Notes: generated from the sequence alone by a model not told the origin. A DNA stretch of 17,010 nt from Desulfuromonadales bacterium (GCA_014859615.1 JACUTX010000037.1:1-17010); one strand, 5' to 3'. Positions 6,438 to 14,699 are shown, counted from the stretch's first letter. A program made the numbers and translations.

Positions 6438-8468
6438 ATGGCTGAGAACAGTGCCGGTAATGATAAAATTGCGCGAATGATGCAGTCAGAGGATGAAGAG
6501 GAACGTCTCGCTGCCCTCAGGCAACTCGATCGCAAGGAGCTCCCTTTTGCTCTTGAGCAGGTTTATGCAGCATTGGGTGACGAGAGTTGGCGGGTGCGCA
6601 AGGAAGGGACGGAAATTTTTCTTTCCTGGCCCGAAGCGGGGGACTATATCCCGGATATTATTCAATTCCTCTATTCTGAGGAGAATGCGGGGCTGCGCAA
6701 TACAGCGGTCGAAATATTGACCCGGCTCGGAAGGTTGGTGGTGCCAAAACTTCTTGAAGAGGCTCATTCTGAAGATCATGATGTGCGCAAGTTTGTTTTC
6801 GATATTTTAGGAGCGATCCCCGACGAAAGAAGTCTGCCGCTTATTCAGGCGGCACTTATGGATCAAGATAGCAACGTTCGGGCAGCCGCAGCTGAAAATC
6901 TCGGCAAGCTAGGTGCCGTCAGCGCTGTACCGGCTCTTCTCGAAGCGATGAAAATACAAGATCTGCTGCTCCGTTTCACAATCCTTGAGGCGTTGGGGCA
7001 GATCAATGTTCAGGTTCCGGTTGAGCCCCTTCTCGCTTTTCAGAATGACAGGCTTTTGCGCAAGGCCTTGCTCGACTGCCTCGGACGAGTCGGTAGTGAG
7101 TCGGCTGTCCCCTTTCTTATCCAATGCCTTGGCGACGACATGAAAAATGTGCGTGAGGCAGCTGTCCAGGCTCTTTATCGGCTCTTTGAACAGAATGTCA
7201 AGGTAGAGGATGCTGTAAAAACGGTAGTCGCCAGCGACAGCAGTCTGTCTGAATCTGTTATCGAACACCTTCAATCGTCACCTTTGTCAGTCCGCCGGGC
7301 GGCGATAACTTTGCTCGGTTGGTTTGGTGATCCGCGTAGTATTCGGTACCTTATTGAGCGGCTTGAAGATCAGGAGCTGCAGGAGGCGGCTCTCGGCTCG
7401 CTGTCGGCTCTGGGACGTGCTGATGTTCAACCTCTGCTTGCGGCCTGGGATGAGGCTGATCCGCGTTCGAAAGCTTATCTTGCCTACATTTTTGGGTCAT
7501 TAGAGTCAGATCGGACTCTGTCGCGACTGATTGAAGGGTGTTCAGACAGTGTGGATGATTTACGACAGATGTCTGTTCAGTCTCTTGGTAAAATCGGCGA
7601 TGCGACGGCTGTCGACATACTGGTTAAGGCGCTCCGTGATTCCTCCCTGGAGGTGCGTGAAGCCGCTATGCAGGGGTTGACACTGCTCGGTCAACGGTAC
7701 CCGGACAAGGTTGTTTCTGCGCTCAGCCCGTTGCTGGAACACGCGGATGAGCAGTTGCGCATGTATGCCGTAACTGTCCTTGGTCGTCTGGATGATGAGA
7801 TGGCCGGGGATCACCTTATTTTTGCCATCAAAGATGAATCAGCCGAAGTTCGTAGTGCGGCGATCAGGGCCGTTGAAGGGAAGACCGGGAGTGAGCATCT
7901 CTCTGTCCTGATGCTTGCATTAACCGATGAAAACACGCAAGTTCGCGCCCTCGCTGCCAGAGCTCTTGGCCTGTCCGGCGATATTGAGGCGATCAAGCCG
8001 CTCGAATTGGCACTGCAGGATGAAGATATGTGGGTCAGGGCGGCAGCCGTGCGGGCAATCGGGAGCCTTAATGGTCTTGAGTTTGAACATCTCATCGTTG
8101 AAGCGTTGCACGATCCAGTCGGTCTGGTCAGTATTTCAGCCCTGGAAACACTCGAAGCGGTCGGTGTAAACGATCTGATGCAGCACGCTGAAAAAGCGCT
8201 GGAGCATCGCGACGCTGAAGTTGTGCTGGCAGCACTCAATATCCTGCAGTTTAATCCAGAGCACAACTGGCTGCAGGTCTACCGGAAAAAACTGCTGCAC
8301 CATAAACATGGTGAAATTCGGCTGCAATTTGCCCAGCGACTCGCAGCGGTTGAGAAGGGCGGTTGTTGTATGGAGTTGGAGGAAGCTATCTCTGTTGAGG
8401 CAGATGAGTTTGTGCGGCAGGAATTGCAACTCTTAGTTATGTCACTCAAGCAGGACCAGGGCCGCTGA
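6438..8468 (+). CDS. Large HEAT-repeat protein of the chemosensory cluster
   Basis: A 676-residue protein built almost wholly from HEAT repeats of about 31 residues. Repeat cores are easy to read: DSNVRAAAAENLGKLG, MKNVREAAVQALYRL, SLEVREAAMQGLTLLG, SAEVRSAAIRAVEG, NTQVRALAARALGLSG and MWVRAAAVRAIGSL. Roughly 18-20 repeats stack from residue 10 to 670, with less regular ones near 250-290 and at the C-terminus. No signal peptide, membrane segment or catalytic motif is visible, so it is probably a cytosolic protein-binding solenoid. AGGG overlaps the upstream stop and the ATG follows 9 bases after that stop; cheR begins 4 bases downstream. HEAT proteins in che clusters are known as outputs or partners (I recall Cpc7 of the Che7 system in Myxococcus xanthus). 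A scaffold or output role here is inferred. Confidence 0.88.
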   Translation: MAENSAGNDKIARMMQSEDEEERLAALRQLDRKELPFALEQVYAALGDESWRVRKEGTEIFLSWPEAGDYIPDIIQFLYSEENAGLRNTAVEILTRLGRLVVPKLLEEAHSEDHDVRKFVFDILGAIPDERSLPLIQAALMDQDSNVRAAAAENLGKLGAVSAVPALLEAMKIQDLLLRFTILEALGQINVQVPVEPLLAFQNDRLLRKALLDCLGRVGSESAVPFLIQCLGDDMKNVREAAVQALYRLFEQNVKVEDAVKTVVASDSSLSESVIEHLQSSPLSVRRAAITLLGWFGDPRSIRYLIERLEDQELQEAALGSLSALGRADVQPLLAAWDEADPRSKAYLAYIFGSLESDRTLSRLIEGCSDSVDDLRQMSVQSLGKIGDATAVDILVKALRDSSLEVREAAMQGLTLLGQRYPDKVVSALSPLLEHADEQLRMYAVTVLGRLDDEMAGDHLIFAIKDESAEVRSAAIRAVEGKTGSEHLSVLMLALTDENTQVRALAARALGLSGDIEAIKPLELALQDEDMWVRAAAVRAIGSLNGLEFEHLIVEALHDPVGLVSISALETLEAVGVNDLMQHAEKALEHRDAEVVLAALNILQFNPEHNWLQVYRKKLLHHKHGEIRLQFAQRLAAVEKGGCCMELEEAISVEADEFVRQELQLLVMSLKQDQGR

Positions 8469-8472
8469 TCAG

Positions 8473-9348
8473 ATGATTTTTTCTTCACAGGATATAGCTA
8501 TGAGTGCTGAGGAGTTCCGCCTGTTGCGGGATTTTATCTATCAGCATTGTGGTATTAATTTCAATGAGGACTCGAAGTTTCTGCTGGAAAAACGGCTCGG
8601 GAAACGATTGCAGTTCCATCGGTTGAGTAATTTTAAAGATTATTATTATCTGCTTCGGTACAACAAGGTCAAAGACCAGGAGTTGACCGAGGTTATTAAT
8701 ATTATTACAACCAATGAAACCTACTTCTTTCGTGAAGATTTTCAACTGAAAACCTTTACCGATGAAATCCTCCCGGAAGTTGTCGCCCGCAAAAAGTCTG
8801 CTGGCGATGAAAAGAAAATTCGTATCTGGAGTGCGGGCTGCTCGACCGGTGAGGAGCCGTACACAATCGCGATGCTTCTGCTTGACCGGCCTGAATATCG
8901 TGATTGGCAGATTGAGATTATCGGTACTGATATCAGTAACCGGGTCTTGCAGATCGCCCGGAAGGGTGTTTACGGTCCAGCCTCATTTCGAACCACAGAT
9001 GAGATTTATACCCGCAAATACTTTACCCCGGTCGATGACAAGCAGCGCATCAATGATGAGGTGCGAAATCTGGTGAGTATCAGTCACCTCAATCTGTTCG
9101 ATTCTCCACGTGTCTCTTTGTTGGGACGGATGGATATTATCTTCTGCCGAAACGTGATTATCTATTTTGATATTGCCGCAAAAAAACGGGTTATAGAAAG
9201 TTTTCATCAGCGGCTGCGTCCCGAAGGATTTCTTCTCCTTGGGCATTCGGAATCGTTAATGAATATCACCAGTGCCTTTGCCTTGCGGCATTTTGTCAAT
9301 GACATGGTTTACCAGCGCCCGGCAACTCTAAACGGACTCTCTTTTTGA
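8473..9348 (+). CDS. cheR: CheR chemoreceptor methyltransferase
   Basis: A 291-residue CheR, transferring methyl groups from S-adenosylmethionine to glutamates of chemoreceptors. The N-terminal helical domain (EEFRLLRDFIYQHCGI) is followed by the NETYFFRE motif (81-88), the SAM-binding loop AGCSTGEEPY (121-130), GTDIS (151-155), CRNVIIYF (225-232) and the LLLGHSESL strand near the C-terminus. All are intact, so the enzyme should be active. No TPR extension is present. The first ATG is at 8473; a second at 8500 has a better-spaced AGGA (8489-8492), so the real protein may be nine residues shorter. It follows the HEAT gene by 4 bases and precedes cheB by 1 base. Its presence implies that methylated receptors exist elsewhere in the genome. 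Confidence 0.96.
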   Translation: MIFSSQDIAMSAEEFRLLRDFIYQHCGINFNEDSKFLLEKRLGKRLQFHRLSNFKDYYYLLRYNKVKDQELTEVINIITTNETYFFREDFQLKTFTDEILPEVVARKKSAGDEKKIRIWSAGCSTGEEPYTIAMLLLDRPEYRDWQIEIIGTDISNRVLQIARKGVYGPASFRTTDEIYTRKYFTPVDDKQRINDEVRNLVSISHLNLFDSPRVSLLGRMDIIFCRNVIIYFDIAAKKRVIESFHQRLRPEGFLLLGHSESLMNITSAFALRHFVNDMVYQRPATLNGLSF

Positions 9349-9349
9349 T

Positions 9350-10423
9350 ATGAAACAACACCTGATAAGAGTGCTGGTGGTGGATGATTCGGCCTATAAC
9401 CGGCGGACAATCATCCAGATGCTCGAAGAAATTCCGCATGTCAAGGTGATCGATTATGCCAACGATGGTGAGATGGCTCTGCGTAAGGCGATCGATCTTA
9501 AGCCGGATCTGATTACCCTCGATCTGGAAATGCCGAAAATGGATGGTTTTACTGTTCTGCGTATTTTAATGCAGAATCAGCCGACCCCGGTTATTATTGT
9601 CTCCTCCCGATCGGATGATGAAGATGTCTTCCGGGCACTTGAGTTCGGAGCGGTTACTTTTATCCCAAAACCGAGTGCGAAGATATCGCCTGAACTCTTC
9701 AATATTCGCGAGGATCTGCATGAAAAGGTGATGGCTGCCGTCGGTACAGATATGAAAAAAGTGCTGCGTCGAGCTACCACCGATGAAACCTCACAGCTGA
9801 AAAAGTCCCGCTCTGTTTTAAGTAAAACAGAGACCCGGACCGGCTCTGATCTGAAGTATGTCATAATTGGAGCGTCGACCGGTGGCCCACCGGCTCTGCA
9901 GAATATCTTTTCAAATATTAAACAGAAAATACCGGTCTGTTTTGCTGTCTCGCAACATATGCCGCCCGGTTTCACCCGTGCATTTGCTGATCGTCTCAAC
10001 AAGTTTTCCGGCCTGGATATCAAAGAGGCTGAAAATGGTGATCTGATGCGTCCGGGTCAGGTTCTGATCGCCCCGGGTGGCACCAACCTGATCTTTCGTC
10101 GCCGCGGTAAAGATATTGTCGCAAGGATCATGGAGCCGGATGCGGGGCAGCGCTATGTGCCATCAGTCGATAAAATGTTTGAATCGGCCGCAGAGTTTTT
10201 TGCCCCTTCGGTACTCGGAGTTGTCCTGACCGGGATGGGGAATGACGGTGCCGCCGGGACTCTGAATCTGCATGCTGCAGGAGGACGAATTATCGCTGAA
10301 GCCGAAGAATCGAGTGTTGTATTCGGTATGCCAAAAGAGGCGATTGCCACCGGAAAAGTGTCGAAAATCGTTTCTCTTGATCGAATCTGTCATACAATCC
10401 TGTCCGAGTGTGGATATTCATGA
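9350..10423 (+). CDS. cheB: CheB receptor methylesterase/glutamine deamidase
   Basis: A 357-residue CheB with an N-terminal receiver (acidic pair D12-D13, acceptor D58 in TLDLEMPKMDGF) and a C-terminal methylesterase joined by a linker at about 135-165. The catalytic triad is visible: S176 (GASTGGPP), H203 (SQHMPPGFT) and D299 (TGMGNDGAAG). It removes methyl groups from receptors when phosphorylated by CheA, opposing CheR. The ATG is one base after the cheR stop and has no recognisable Shine-Dalgarno sequence, so it is probably translated by ribosomes finishing cheR. This would keep the two adaptation enzymes in fixed ratio. A 92-base gap follows. Confidence 0.97.
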   Translation: MKQHLIRVLVVDDSAYNRRTIIQMLEEIPHVKVIDYANDGEMALRKAIDLKPDLITLDLEMPKMDGFTVLRILMQNQPTPVIIVSSRSDDEDVFRALEFGAVTFIPKPSAKISPELFNIREDLHEKVMAAVGTDMKKVLRRATTDETSQLKKSRSVLSKTETRTGSDLKYVIIGASTGGPPALQNIFSNIKQKIPVCFAVSQHMPPGFTRAFADRLNKFSGLDIKEAENGDLMRPGQVLIAPGGTNLIFRRRGKDIVARIMEPDAGQRYVPSVDKMFESAAEFFAPSVLGVVLTGMGNDGAAGTLNLHAAGGRIIAEAEESSVVFGMPKEAIATGKVSKIVSLDRICHTILSECGYS

Positions 10424-10515
10424 TTTTTATAGTAAAAGGTGGAGTTTTTTTATGGAGACTGTTATAAATGTTCGCTAATCATAATGCTTGCATATCATTA
10501 ATCGGGAGCAGATAA
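10424..10515. other. 92-base gap with weak promoter-like sequence and imperfect dyad
   Basis: This is the only sizeable gap inside the chemosensory block. It is AT-rich and holds a possible -10 TATAAA (10463-10468) with a poor -35 (TGGAGT, 10440-10445) at 17 bases. Downstream lies an imperfect inverted repeat, TAATCATAATGC (10476-10487) against GCATATCATTA (10490-10500), with one mismatch and one bulged base. It ends just before the GGGAG ribosome site (10504-10508) of the GAF gene. It could be an internal promoter with an operator, but the evidence is weak. No GC-rich terminator stem is seen. Confidence 0.25.
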
Positions 10516-11337
10516 ATGGCTGATCAGGAGAAGGATCAAGAGAGCCGTGCCGAAGAATTTCTGCAGGTATTCAAAAAGGGCGCGGAATTTACGACCGATC
10601 TGCTGAAAGAGAACGAGCGGCTTCGTTATCAGAACCTGCAGATAGAGGAACAACTCAAGATTTTGAATTCCAGCGCAGGTGAAGGTGCCCCTTCCGAAGA
10701 GCTTCTGAAGAAGATCAAAAAGCTTGAGGATGAAAAAACCGAAATTATCAACCGCATCAAACGTGTCGAGGAAGAGAATATTGACTTTGCCAATCGTTAT
10801 GTTGAGATCGAAAATGAAAACAACATGTTGGCAAATCTTTACATCGCCTCGTATCAGTTGCATTCAACGCTCGATTTCAAGGAAGTTTTGCAGGTTATTC
10901 TTGAGATTGTTATTAACCTGATCGGCGCTGAAGAGTTTTCCATTCTGCTGCTTGATGAGAAGACCACCAAGCTCGAAGCAGTCGCCAGTGAAGGGCTTAG
11001 TAATTCCGAAATTCCTTCATTTGAACTGGGGGAGGGGATCGTCGGTGAGATGGCTAAAACCGGCGATAACTATTTCATTGACGAGTTGGCAGGGTACGAA
11101 CGTGATTTTAATCATCCGCTGGTCTGTATTCCACTGAAGATCAAGGAACACGTTATCGGGGTGATTGTTATTTACAAGCTGCTGGTTCAAAAAGAGAAGT
11201 TCAATGATGTCGATTATGAACTGTTCACTCTTCTGGCCGGGCACGCAGCGACGGCAATCTTCTCTTCGAAACTCTACACAGACTCGGAGCGCAAGCTTAA
11301 TACGATCCAGGGTTTCATTGATTTGATGACTAAATAG
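10516..11337 (+). CDS. Coiled-coil plus GAF-domain protein
   Basis: A 273-residue protein. Residues 25-110 are a long charged coiled coil (heptads through ENERLRYQNLQIEEQL and LEDEKTEIINRIKRVEEEN). Residues about 120-255 form a GAF domain: FKEVLQVILEIVINLIGAEE, FSILLLDE, LGEGIVGEMAKTGDNYFI, LVCIPLKIKEHVIGVIVIY, and the closing ELFTLLAGHAATAIFSSKLY. GAF domains bind small molecules or mediate dimerisation; the ligand here is unknown. No output domain (GGDEF, kinase or HTH) is attached and no membrane segment is seen. GGGAG (10504-10508) lies 7 bases before the ATG. It sits between cheB and a cheY paralogue, so it is probably part of the same pathway, as a cytosolic sensor or receiver partner. 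That role is inference. Confidence 0.8.
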   Translation: MADQEKDQESRAEEFLQVFKKGAEFTTDLLKENERLRYQNLQIEEQLKILNSSAGEGAPSEELLKKIKKLEDEKTEIINRIKRVEEENIDFANRYVEIENENNMLANLYIASYQLHSTLDFKEVLQVILEIVINLIGAEEFSILLLDEKTTKLEAVASEGLSNSEIPSFELGEGIVGEMAKTGDNYFIDELAGYERDFNHPLVCIPLKIKEHVIGVIVIYKLLVQKEKFNDVDYELFTLLAGHAATAIFSSKLYTDSERKLNTIQGFIDLMTK

Positions 11338-11356
11338 CTGTTTGTGGAGGATGATT

Positions 11357-11731
11357 ATGTCGACATATAATGTGCTTGTAGTTGAAGATTCACCAACAAT
11401 GCGACAACTGATTGTTTTTGCCCTGAAACGTATCCGGGGCTTGAATATTACAGAGGCGAATGATGGTGTTGACGGTTTAAAGAAAATTTCTGCCGATAAA
11501 TTCGATCTGATTCTGACCGACATTAATATGCCGATCATGGATGGTCTTAAGCTTGTTAGTCTGGTTCGCAACGACCCGACGCATAAAAATGTCCCGATTG
11601 TGATTATCACAACAGAAGGGGCGACAGAAGACAGGGATCGCGCCATGGCGATCGGTGCAAACGATTACATTACCAAGCCGATTCAGACTGTTAAGATCAT
11701 TGAGGTAGCAAAAAGACTTCTGAATATTTAA
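11357..11731 (+). CDS. cheY: CheY-like single-domain response regulator
   Basis: A 124-residue receiver with E10-D11, acceptor D55 (TDINMP), T85 and K107 (TKP) all in place. I chose the ATG at 11357 because GGAGG (11346-11350) is 6 bases upstream; in-frame TTG at 11342 and ATG at 11351 would place the start before or too close to that site. It shares the T-E-G loop and the following (E/K)DRD segment with the receiver at 546-914, so the operon is bracketed by two members of one CheY subfamily. It follows the GAF gene by 19 bases and precedes infA by 55. It is likely a phosphorylation target of the CheA in this block, with unknown downstream partner. Confidence 0.9.
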   Translation: MSTYNVLVVEDSPTMRQLIVFALKRIRGLNITEANDGVDGLKKISADKFDLILTDINMPIMDGLKLVSLVRNDPTHKNVPIVIITTEGATEDRDRAMAIGANDYITKPIQTVKIIEVAKRLLNI

Positions 11732-11786
11732 ATTATCATTTTCGCAATCTGCCGGAGTGATTATCGGGTGTAAAAGGAGAAGTTCG

Positions 11787-12005
11787 TTGGCTAAAGAAGA
11801 AGCGATAGAAGTTGAAGGCGAAGTTGTTGAGCCATTGCCGAATGCGATGTTTCGGGTGAAACTTGACAATGGGCATGTCGTATTGGCGCATATCTCAGGA
11901 AAAATGCGCAAATATTACATCCGTATTCTCCCAGGTGACCGCGTGACTGTGGAATTGTCACCTTATGATCTGAGCCGTGGGCGGATAACTTACCGCGAAA
12001 AATAA
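11787..12005 (+). CDS. infA: Translation initiation factor IF-1
   Basis: A 72-residue IF-1, an OB-fold protein that binds the ribosomal A site during initiation. The sequence is near-canonical: VEGEVVEPLPNAMFRVKLDN, HVVLAHISGKMRKYYIRILP, and GDRVTVELSPYDLSRGRITY. The start is TTG at 11787, giving the expected MAKEE opening, with AAGGAG (11774-11779) 7 bases upstream. A GTG at 11757 would add ten residues foreign to the family. It lies 55 bases after the last receiver gene with no clear promoter or terminator between, so it may be partly read through from the chemosensory block. A strong terminator follows it. Confidence 0.97.
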   Translation: MAKEEAIEVEGEVVEPLPNAMFRVKLDNGHVVLAHISGKMRKYYIRILPGDRVTVELSPYDLSRGRITYREK

Positions 12006-12036
12006 CGGTTTCATCGGCATCAAGAGTCGATTCCAT

Positions 12037-12072
12037 GCGATTCAGACAATGAATTGTCTGGCCGCTTTTTTT
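12037..12072 (+). terminator. Intrinsic terminator after infA
   Basis: CAGACAA (12043-12049) pairs with TTGTCTG (12054-12060) around a TGAA loop. A further 3 bp (GCG 12037-12039 with CGC 12063-12065) close the base across a small internal loop. Seven T residues (12066-12072) follow at once. This is a convincing rho-independent terminator ending infA transcription, and it separates the chemosensory/infA unit from leuS. Confidence 0.85.
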
Positions 12073-12086
12073 GATGGTTAATCACG

Positions 12087-12106
12087 ATACCGGCAGATGC
12101 CGGTAT
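12087..12106. repeat. Perfect 8-bp inverted repeat upstream of leuS
   Basis: ATACCGGC (12087-12094), loop AGAT, and GCCGGTAT (12099-12106) form a perfect hairpin 34 bases before the leuS ATG. Only a poor T-stretch follows, so it is not a convincing terminator. It could be an operator, a leader-RNA hairpin or a second weak stop. No T-box motif was seen near it. Confidence 0.5.
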
Positions 12107-12140
12107 TCCTGTTTGTAAGAAATGAATCAGGTGGAGCCGG

Positions 12141-14699
12141 ATGCAAGAACGATATAATGCCTCGTTAATTGAGCAAAAATGGCAAGGGATCTGGGAGCAG
12201 GAGCAGTCGTTCAAGGCGACAGAGGGCTCTCAGCGCGAAAAATATTATCTTCTCGAAATGTTTCCCTACCCTTCCGGGCGGATTCACATGGGACATGTCA
12301 GAAACTATTCGATTGGCGATGTTGTCGCCCGGTTCAAGGCGATGCAGGGGTTTAATGTTCTGCATCCGATGGGGTGGGATGCCTTTGGCATGCCGGCTGA
12401 AAACGCAGCGATCCAGCACGGTACTCACCCGGCCAAATGGACTTCTGAAAACATCGAAAATATGCGTATGCAGCTCAAGCGGATGGGATTTTCGTACGAT
12501 TGGGATCGTGAATTTGCGACATGTCACGCCGACTACTACCGTTGGGAACAGCTGATCTTTCTGAAGATGCTGGAGAGAGGGCTCGCTTACAAAAAACAGT
12601 CTACGGTGAACTGGTGCCCCGATTGCCAAACGGTTCTGGCCAATGAACAAGTCGAGGATAACTGCTGCTGGCGCTGCGACCAGGAGGTGGTGCCAAAGGA
12701 ACTTGAGCAGTGGTTTTTTCGTATCACCGAATATGCTGAAGAACTCCTGGAATTTACTGATCGACTCAGCGGTTGGCCCGAGTCTGTACTGACCATGCAG
12801 CGCAACTGGATCGGGAAGAGTATCGGCTGTGAAATCGATTTCAGGCTGGAATCGTCAGACGTCGTAATCAAGGTCTTTACTACCCGTCAGGATACCCTGT
12901 TTGGCGCGACATTCATGAGTCTTGCCCCTGAACATCCGCTGGTCGCTCCTCTGACAACGGCTGCTCAACAGGCTGAAGTCGCTGCGTTTCTTAAAAAAGT
13001 TCAGAACCAGGATAAAATCAAACGGACCAGCGATGAATACGAAAAAGAGGGCGTCTTTACCGGGAGTTACTGTCTGAATCCGGTCAATGGTAACAGAATG
13101 CCGATCTATATTGCCAATTTTGTTCTGATGGATTATGGAACCGGGGCCGTTATGGCTGTTCCGACTCATGACCAGCGGGATTTCGATTTTGCCCGCAAAT
13201 ATAAACTGCCGATGACCGTGGTCATCCAGCCCGAAGGGGAGCTGCTGGAGCCTGCAGCGATGACTGAGGCCTGGACCGGATCCGGTCGTATGATCAACTC
13301 GGAGGAGTTCGATGGGCAGGAGAATGAGACGGCCAAGATAACAATAGCCGACGCACTCGAAGCGAAAAAATGCGGAAAGAAGACCGTCAATTATCGTCTG
13401 CGTGATTGGGGGGTTTCTCGTCAGCGTTACTGGGGGACACCGATCCCGGTGATTTACTGTGACGCGTGTGGTGTTGTCCCTGTCCCGGAAGCTCAGCTCC
13501 CGGTTGTTCTGCCGACTGATATTGTTTTTACCGGTGAAGGGGGGAGTCCGCTGGCTCAGGTCGACTCCTTCACTCAAACCAGTTGTCCAACCTGTAACGG
13601 TCCGGCGCGACGGGAAACCGATACCTTTGATACGTTTGTAGAGAGTTCGTGGTATTTCGCCCGTTATACCTGTCCGGACGACGTCAACGGCCCGGTCGAT
13701 AAAAAGAAGGCCGAGTCGTGGCTGCCGGTAGATCAATATATCGGTGGAATAGAGCATGCGGTCATGCATCTGCTTTATGCCCGTTTCTTCACCAAGGTGC
13801 TGCGCGATCTTGGTTTGATGGATATTGACGAGCCGTTCACCAATCTGCTGACACAGGGGATGGTCTGCATGGAGACGAGCTCTTGTCCGACACACGGCTG
13901 GTTGTATCCTGAAGAGGTCGACGCCGGAAAATGTACACAATGCGGGGCGGATGTTAAACTTGGTCGTACCGAAAAGATGAGCAAGTCGAAAAAGAATGTT
14001 GTCGATCCTGATCATCTTATCAAACAGTACGGCTGCGATACGGCACGTCTCTTCTCCCTCTTTGCTGCTCCGCCGGAAAAGGATCTGGAATGGAACGAGC
14101 AGGGAGTGGAAGGGTGCTCCCGGTTTCTGAACCGTGTCTGGCGGGCGGTTTATGATAATCACGCCCTGATTCAGGATCCTTCGGTCAAACCTGAAGTGAC
14201 GGACGAAGGACGCAATCTGCGCCGGATTGTTCATCGGACGATCAAAAAAGTGACGACCGACATCGATGACAGTTTTCATTTTAATACAGCGATTGCCGCC
14301 ATTATGGAGCTGGTGAACGCGATTTACGCATTTGAGCGCAAAACCGAGCACCCTGGTGTCATGCGCGAGGCGTTGGAGACGGTTGTCTCCCTGCTGACGC
14401 CGTTTGTGCCGCATATCGCCGAAGAGCTCTGGAGTACGGCCCTCGGACATGAAGATCGATTATCAACCGGATGCTGGCCCCGCTGGGATGAAGCCGCTCT
14501 GGTCGAGGCACAGAAGTTGATTGTCGTACAGGTGAACGGTAAAGTCAGAGGGAAGGTGACCGTCCCGGCCGATATTTCAGAAGATGATTTAAAACAGGCG
14601 GCTTTGCATGATGATAATGTTGCACGGTTTATCGACGGGATGACAGTCCGCAAGGTTATTGTCATTCCGGGTCGTCTGGTCAATGTGGTTGTTGCATGA
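12141..14699 (+). CDS. leuS: Leucyl-tRNA synthetase
   Basis: An 852-residue class Ia synthetase that charges tRNA-Leu. The HIGH motif is H49-M-G-H52 in PYPSGRIHMGHVRNYS, and KMSKS is at 612-616. The CP1 editing domain shows the Thr-rich TTRQDTLFGATF segment and the AVMAVPTHDQRDFDFA motif with its conserved Asp. Cysteine pairs (CPDC and CWRC near 155-180, CDAC and CPTC, and CPTHG with CTQCG just before KMSKS) are zinc-ribbon-like, as in many bacterial LeuRS. Length is normal for the bacterial enzyme. GGTGGAG lies just upstream of the ATG (GGAG at 12133-12136). It overlaps lptE by 4 bases, so leuS, lptE and holA look like one operon. Confidence 0.98.
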   Translation: MQERYNASLIEQKWQGIWEQEQSFKATEGSQREKYYLLEMFPYPSGRIHMGHVRNYSIGDVVARFKAMQGFNVLHPMGWDAFGMPAENAAIQHGTHPAKWTSENIENMRMQLKRMGFSYDWDREFATCHADYYRWEQLIFLKMLERGLAYKKQSTVNWCPDCQTVLANEQVEDNCCWRCDQEVVPKELEQWFFRITEYAEELLEFTDRLSGWPESVLTMQRNWIGKSIGCEIDFRLESSDVVIKVFTTRQDTLFGATFMSLAPEHPLVAPLTTAAQQAEVAAFLKKVQNQDKIKRTSDEYEKEGVFTGSYCLNPVNGNRMPIYIANFVLMDYGTGAVMAVPTHDQRDFDFARKYKLPMTVVIQPEGELLEPAAMTEAWTGSGRMINSEEFDGQENETAKITIADALEAKKCGKKTVNYRLRDWGVSRQRYWGTPIPVIYCDACGVVPVPEAQLPVVLPTDIVFTGEGGSPLAQVDSFTQTSCPTCNGPARRETDTFDTFVESSWYFARYTCPDDVNGPVDKKKAESWLPVDQYIGGIEHAVMHLLYARFFTKVLRDLGLMDIDEPFTNLLTQGMVCMETSSCPTHGWLYPEEVDAGKCTQCGADVKLGRTEKMSKSKKNVVDPDHLIKQYGCDTARLFSLFAAPPEKDLEWNEQGVEGCSRFLNRVWRAVYDNHALIQDPSVKPEVTDEGRNLRRIVHRTIKKVTTDIDDSFHFNTAIAAIMELVNAIYAFERKTEHPGVMREALETVVSLLTPFVPHIAEELWSTALGHEDRLSTGCWPRWDEAALVEAQKLIVVQVNGKVRGKVTVPADISEDDLKQAALHDDNVARFIDGMTVRKVIVIPGRLVNVVVA

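Noticed and set aside
11017..11646. Minus-strand frame of 209 codons across the GAF and cheY genes
   Set aside because: It spans two well-supported plus-strand genes, has no ribosome site of note and no family resemblance.
12855..14450. Long minus-strand open frame (531 codons) opposite leuS
   Set aside because: It lies wholly within leuS, which has unambiguous motifs. Its translation shows no recognisable domain, and such antisense frames are a usual by-product of codon bias.
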